Below are positions 40,036-43,113 of a DNA stretch of 43,113 bases, piece after piece. The first letter of the stretch is position 1, and each line of letters begins with the position of its first letter. The position numbers and the translations under genes are program-made. The stretch comes from Melioribacter roseus. GTDB lineage: Bacteria > Bacteroidota > Ignavibacteria > Ignavibacteriales > Melioribacteraceae. The notes beneath the pieces were generated by a model. It was not told the origin of the DNA, did no database searches, and saw only the letters and a program-made list of their open reading frames with translations. The DNA lies in assembly GCA_020722085.1 (NCBI GenBank), contig DYLN01000017.1, positions 1-43,113 on the forward strand, written 5' to 3'.

Positions 40036-41127
40036 TCACCATCCCAAAGAAATACCTGCACTAACTGTACTTGTATTTGCAGCTTTGTAATCAACATTAA
40101 TATTTACAGCAGCCAGTTTAAACAGTACACCAACCAGAAAACCGACATTGTTATTTCCTTCCAGTTCGAATTTGATAGGCACGTTAATCTGTTCAGGAGT
40201 ATCGTTTACATATACTGTTTCACTGTAATCATATTTAACAGTAGTTTTTGAAGATTCAAATGTAAGTCCGGCATAGGGTTTAACAGCAAATAAAAATCCG
40301 ATAGTTTTACCAACATAAAGTCCAAACTCAGATGCATGACTTTCAAAAATATCGCCCACTTTTAATTGCTGGTAAAAATACCCAACAGCAACATCAAGTG
40401 GCAGTGGATTATTCAGCCATACCCCGGGATTATGCAGTGCACCTACTCCCCAGAAACTGAATTTGCCCAAATCCTGAATGTCAACATTAGGGAAATACCT
40501 AAACGCAACATCAGTCCCGGCAACAGTTCCAAGAGTTAATTGTGCAGCAGCAGTAGGTAAAGCAGGCAATTCATCTAAGAAGCCTTTTACGTCTTGAATG
40601 GCGAACTCATAAGGATTCAGATGATAATTATAACCCTGTGATTGAACATCCCCGCCCGGGAAGTTTATTTTTAAATATTCATTTTTGCTCCCGATAATTG
40701 TCGGACCCGAAAATTGTACACCAAATTCCGTATTTACAATATCCTGTTTAAGTTGGTTATATCTTTGCGGGTCAAGTGTTCGCATTGCCGAAATTCGCGG
40801 GTCGCCTGAGTTTTCGAGAATTTGCTCAGCCTGATTATCCGTAAAATGAAAATTACCCGAAGTAGAAAATCTTTTATCATTTTTGTTAAAGAAAGAGCCC
40901 ATACCCGCTACTTTAAGATCGATATGAAACCCAAGTATTGTTGCTTCAGGAAGCTGGGCTACCCATCCTGAATTCAAGTTCGAGCCAAAAGCAGAAATTA
41001 CCGGTTTGACATAAGCCGCCCCCGCAGTTTGAGATAGATTTGACAAAGTTTTTTCCATTGTCTGAGCTTTTATAAAAGAAAACAATATGAAGAAGAACAA
41101 TAATGCAGCATTAGATTTATATTTCAT
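40036..41127 (-). CDS. secreted DUF6588-like protein, possible outer-membrane barrel
   Basis: 363 residues from the ATG at 41127, chosen because GGAGG lies five bases upstream; an in-frame upstream ATG adds 11 residues and has no such site. A signal peptide (about 1-22, ending in KAQ) is followed by a region with AYVKPVISAFGSNLNSGW and ILGFHIDLKV, which recalls DUF6588 of Bacteroidota. The C-terminus has alternating strands (GFLVGVLFKLAAVNINVDYK) and ends in GISLGW, as in outer-membrane barrels. Function unknown. Confidence 0.75.
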   Translation of the reverse strand: MKYKSNAALLFFFILFSFIKAQTMEKTLSNLSQTAGAAYVKPVISAFGSNLNSGWVAQLPEATILGFHIDLKVAGMGSFFNKNDKRFSTSGNFHFTDNQAEQILENSGDPRISAMRTLDPQRYNQLKQDIVNTEFGVQFSGPTIIGSKNEYLKINFPGGDVQSQGYNYHLNPYEFAIQDVKGFLDELPALPTAAAQLTLGTVAGTDVAFRYFPNVDIQDLGKFSFWGVGALHNPGVWLNNPLPLDVAVGYFYQQLKVGDIFESHASEFGLYVGKTIGFLFAVKPYAGLTFESSKTTVKYDYSETVYVNDTPEQINVPIKFELEGNNNVGFLVGVLFKLAAVNINVDYKAANTSTVSAGISLGW

Positions 41128-41177
41128 TATTCCTCCAAAAAATAGAATTATTGTGTGCAAATTTTGTAAAAATATAA

Positions 41178-41201
41178 AAATAAATTTGTGTTAAAAAACA
41201 C
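41178..41201 (-). terminator. weak A/T-rich terminator after recN
   Basis: Minus-strand hairpin GTGTT-TTTT-AACAC (41188-41201) directly after the recN stop, followed by AAATTTATTTTTATATTTTT. The stem is only five pairs, so activity is uncertain. Confidence 0.35.
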
Positions 41202-41203
41202 TT

Positions 41204-42928
41204 TTAGTTAATTCCCATTAATTCTTTGGCACTTCTTATAGCTGTATCGGTAACATTTTCTCCAGAGAGCAGTCTGGCAACTTCTTTAACTTTTTCATTC
41301 CCTTTTAATTTGTGAATTGTGCTTACTACCCTATCTTGATGCCTAACTTTTTCAACAGTAAAATGCAAGTCGGCAAGTCCTGCTATTTGCGGCAAATGAG
41401 TAATGGCAATAATCTGATGATAAGATGAAAGAGATTTTAAAGCATTACCGACTTTCTGTGCAATTCTTCCGCTCACACCTGTATCGATCTCATCAAAAAT
41501 TAAAATAGGCAGCCGGTCGGATTTTGCAAGAATTAATTTTAATGAAAGCATAATACGGGATACTTCGCCGCCCGAAGCAACTTTTATAAGCGGTTTGGGG
41601 TCTTCGCCCAAATTTGTTGAAATAAAAAATTCGACCTCGTCAATTCCTCTTTCATTATATCCGAACTTTTCTTTACCGATAATGACATAACGGGAATCAA
41701 CCGCATGCCAAGCAGAATTTCCCTCGTATTTCATCTGCGAAATTTTTACTTCAAAATTTGGACTGCTTATACCGAGATTTTTCAATTCATTTTCAATTTG
41801 TATTTTGATTTTCGACGAGACTTTTTTTCTTTCAGCAGATAATGCTGAAGCTGCTTTACCGCATTCGATTCGTACCAAATCAATCTCTTTTCCCAGCTCA
41901 TTAAGTTTCAAAGAGAAATTCTCGGCAAGCTCGTATTCTCTTCCAATTCTCTTACGATGTTCAATCACAGAGTCTATTGTGCCGCCGTATTTTTTCTTCA
42001 GTAAATTGAAAGCTCCGAGTCTTGACCGGATTTCATCAAGTTTTTCCGGCTCAAGATTTATTTTATCTTTGTAAGAACGAACAAACCCGGAAATGTCACT
42101 TAATAAAGTCAACGCCGACTCACATTCTCCTGCTCTGTCCAGAAAAACTTTGTCAATACTGCTTAATTGATTTAAATTATTTTTTATCTCAACAATTCTA
42201 TCATATATGGCATTTTCGTCTTCGTAAAGTGAATTATAAATATTATTGGTCAGTTCGAGAAGCTTTTCTGAATTTTCGAGTATTTTTAATTCATCCTCCA
42301 AACTTTTTTCTTCTCCGGCTTGAGGTGAAACAGCATCAATTTCTTTTATCTGAAATTCATAAATCTCTTTTTTCTCTTTTAGAAGATTTTCTTTCTGTTG
42401 AAGCTCTTTATACTCGTCCAACAATCCATTAAGTTTATTCTTAAGTCTCTCAAATTCAGCAAGATGTTTATCTAAATTAATAAACCCGTCAAGCATTTCG
42501 ATGTGCGTTTCGGATCTGAGAAGGGACTGATGTTCATGCTGACCATGAAGATCAACAAGCAGATCACCAATTTCTTTGATTAAATTAAGAGTTACCGGTG
42601 TGTCGTTAAGAAAACAACGGTTGGAGCCTTTCAGTGAAATTTCTCTTCTTACTATCAGTTCGGAATTATTTTCAATGTTGTTACCCTCTAAAAGTTTTTT
42701 TACTTTTTTATTCGTCTGAACATCAAAAATACCTTCGATAATAGATTTAGAAGCTCCTTTCCGGACAATTTCGGAAGATGCTCTCTCACCGAGCAAAAGT
42801 CCCATTGCATCAATCAAAATCGATTTACCGGCACCCGTTTCACCAGTAATAATATTCAACCCTTTTCCAAATTCTACTTCGATATTCTCGATAAGCGCAT
42901 AGTCTTTAATGAGAAGTGTCTTTAACAT
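41204..42928 (-). CDS. recN: DNA repair protein RecN
   Basis: 574 residues, SMC-like. Walker A GETGAGKS (29-36) starts the N-terminal ATPase half, a long coiled coil spans about 150-380, and the C-terminal half has the ABC signature LKVASGGEVSRIMLSLK-like stretch (KVASGGEVSRIML) and Walker B LPILIFDEIDTGVSGR. It helps in double-strand-break repair by recombination. The 185-bp region upstream contains a possible TTGATA-N17-AATATT promoter and repeats. No clear LexA box was seen. Confidence 0.97.
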   Translation of the reverse strand: MLKTLLIKDYALIENIEVEFGKGLNIITGETGAGKSILIDAMGLLLGERASSEIVRKGASKSIIEGIFDVQTNKKVKKLLEGNNIENNSELIVRREISLKGSNRCFLNDTPVTLNLIKEIGDLLVDLHGQHEHQSLLRSETHIEMLDGFINLDKHLAEFERLKNKLNGLLDEYKELQQKENLLKEKKEIYEFQIKEIDAVSPQAGEEKSLEDELKILENSEKLLELTNNIYNSLYEDENAIYDRIVEIKNNLNQLSSIDKVFLDRAGECESALTLLSDISGFVRSYKDKINLEPEKLDEIRSRLGAFNLLKKKYGGTIDSVIEHRKRIGREYELAENFSLKLNELGKEIDLVRIECGKAASALSAERKKVSSKIKIQIENELKNLGISSPNFEVKISQMKYEGNSAWHAVDSRYVIIGKEKFGYNERGIDEVEFFISTNLGEDPKPLIKVASGGEVSRIMLSLKLILAKSDRLPILIFDEIDTGVSGRIAQKVGNALKSLSSYHQIIAITHLPQIAGLADLHFTVEKVRHQDRVVSTIHKLKGNEKVKEVARLLSGENVTDTAIRSAKELMGIN

Positions 42929-43004
42929 TTTTCGGCGAATTAATTTATCACGAATATTGTGAATGAAATACTAACTATCAAGTTTTAAAAGTGGAAAGTT
43001 AATA

Positions 43005-43034
43005 GCCCGCTCCGCCGATCGGAGTGAGGCGAGT
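43005..43034. repeat. GC-rich palindromic patch upstream of recN
   Basis: CTCCG-CCGAT-CGGAG (43010-43024), with an alternative CGCC/GGCG pairing (43013-43016 with 43028-43031), stands out in AT-rich DNA. A related CCCGCCGAGGG follows near 43053. It resembles a REP-like intergenic repeat; family membership is not proven from one copy. Confidence 0.45.
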
Positions 43035-43096
43035 AAATAGTGAAAAGCTTGTCCCGCCGAGGGTGACCAAAAAGTAATCTTTTTATTTATCTTAGC

Positions 43097-43113
43097 CGCT
43101 AATAACGCTAATA
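43097..43113. repeat. start of a 9-bp tandem phrase at the window edge
   Basis: CGCTAATAA (43097-43105) is followed by CGCTAATA and then the window ends. Such AT-rich phrases often make up scattered intergenic repeats in this group. The remaining upstream bases show no gene. Confidence 0.4.

Noticed and set aside
40036-41160. longer reading of the DUF6588-like gene from an ATG at 41160
   Set aside because: The signal peptide and the GGAGG site both fit the later ATG at 41127.

Overview
This 43.1-kb window is a dense, AT-rich stretch of bacterial chromosome in which all 39 recognised genes lie on the minus strand, so transcription runs from high to low coordinates. Several traits point to the Bacteroidota/Chlorobiota/Ignavibacteriota group, most likely an ignavibacterium-like organism. 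One promoter matches the Bacteroidota consensus exactly (TTTG-N19-TAnnTTTG), some starts lack a Shine-Dalgarno while others have a good one, and there is a DUF6588-like envelope protein, a PUA-less TruB, and a Gram-negative envelope (LolA, lipoproteins, beta-barrels). The lineage is inferred; no rRNA gene is present. I saw no tRNA, CRISPR array, insertion sequence or prophage, and no gene-free gap above 300 bases.

In transcription order, the high-coordinate end holds an intergenic repeat patch, recN, a DUF6588-like secreted protein, a 234-bp spacer with a perfect 17-bp inverted repeat, hemW, a dicarboxylate/Na+ symporter and a SIMPL-domain protein. Next is the classical translation/RNA superoperon: rimP (with a terminator-like leader hairpin), nusA, infB, rbfA, truB, ribF, rpsO, pnp, then dusB and an RNase G. 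Many of these genes are joined by ATGA overlaps.

The middle (about 14.4-24.8 kb) carries a transaldolase-like gene, gcvT, comB, ftsK, lolA, a flippase-like membrane protein, a small beta-barrel, uppP, a cyclophilin lipoprotein, and a sodium:amino-acid symporter with a tiny 39-residue partner (MetS-like) in a TTGA overlap. This block mixes carbon metabolism, chromosome segregation and envelope building. holA follows.

The low-coordinate end has an ECF sigma factor with its membrane partner, rpmE with a clear terminator, an RsmB-like protein in which both active-site cysteines are serine, rodZ, ligA, an orphan 175-residue protein, a STAS protein with its own promoter, a PgpH-type HD phosphodiesterase, a XerD-type recombinase, a lipoprotein, and an ABC exporter cut by the window edge.

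The window is mainly core genome, and I found no clear new multi-gene system. The most notable points are the cysteine-less RsmB homologue, the hidden MetS-like gene, the rimP leader hairpin, the promoter elements placed about 30 nt before start codons, and the intergenic repeats.
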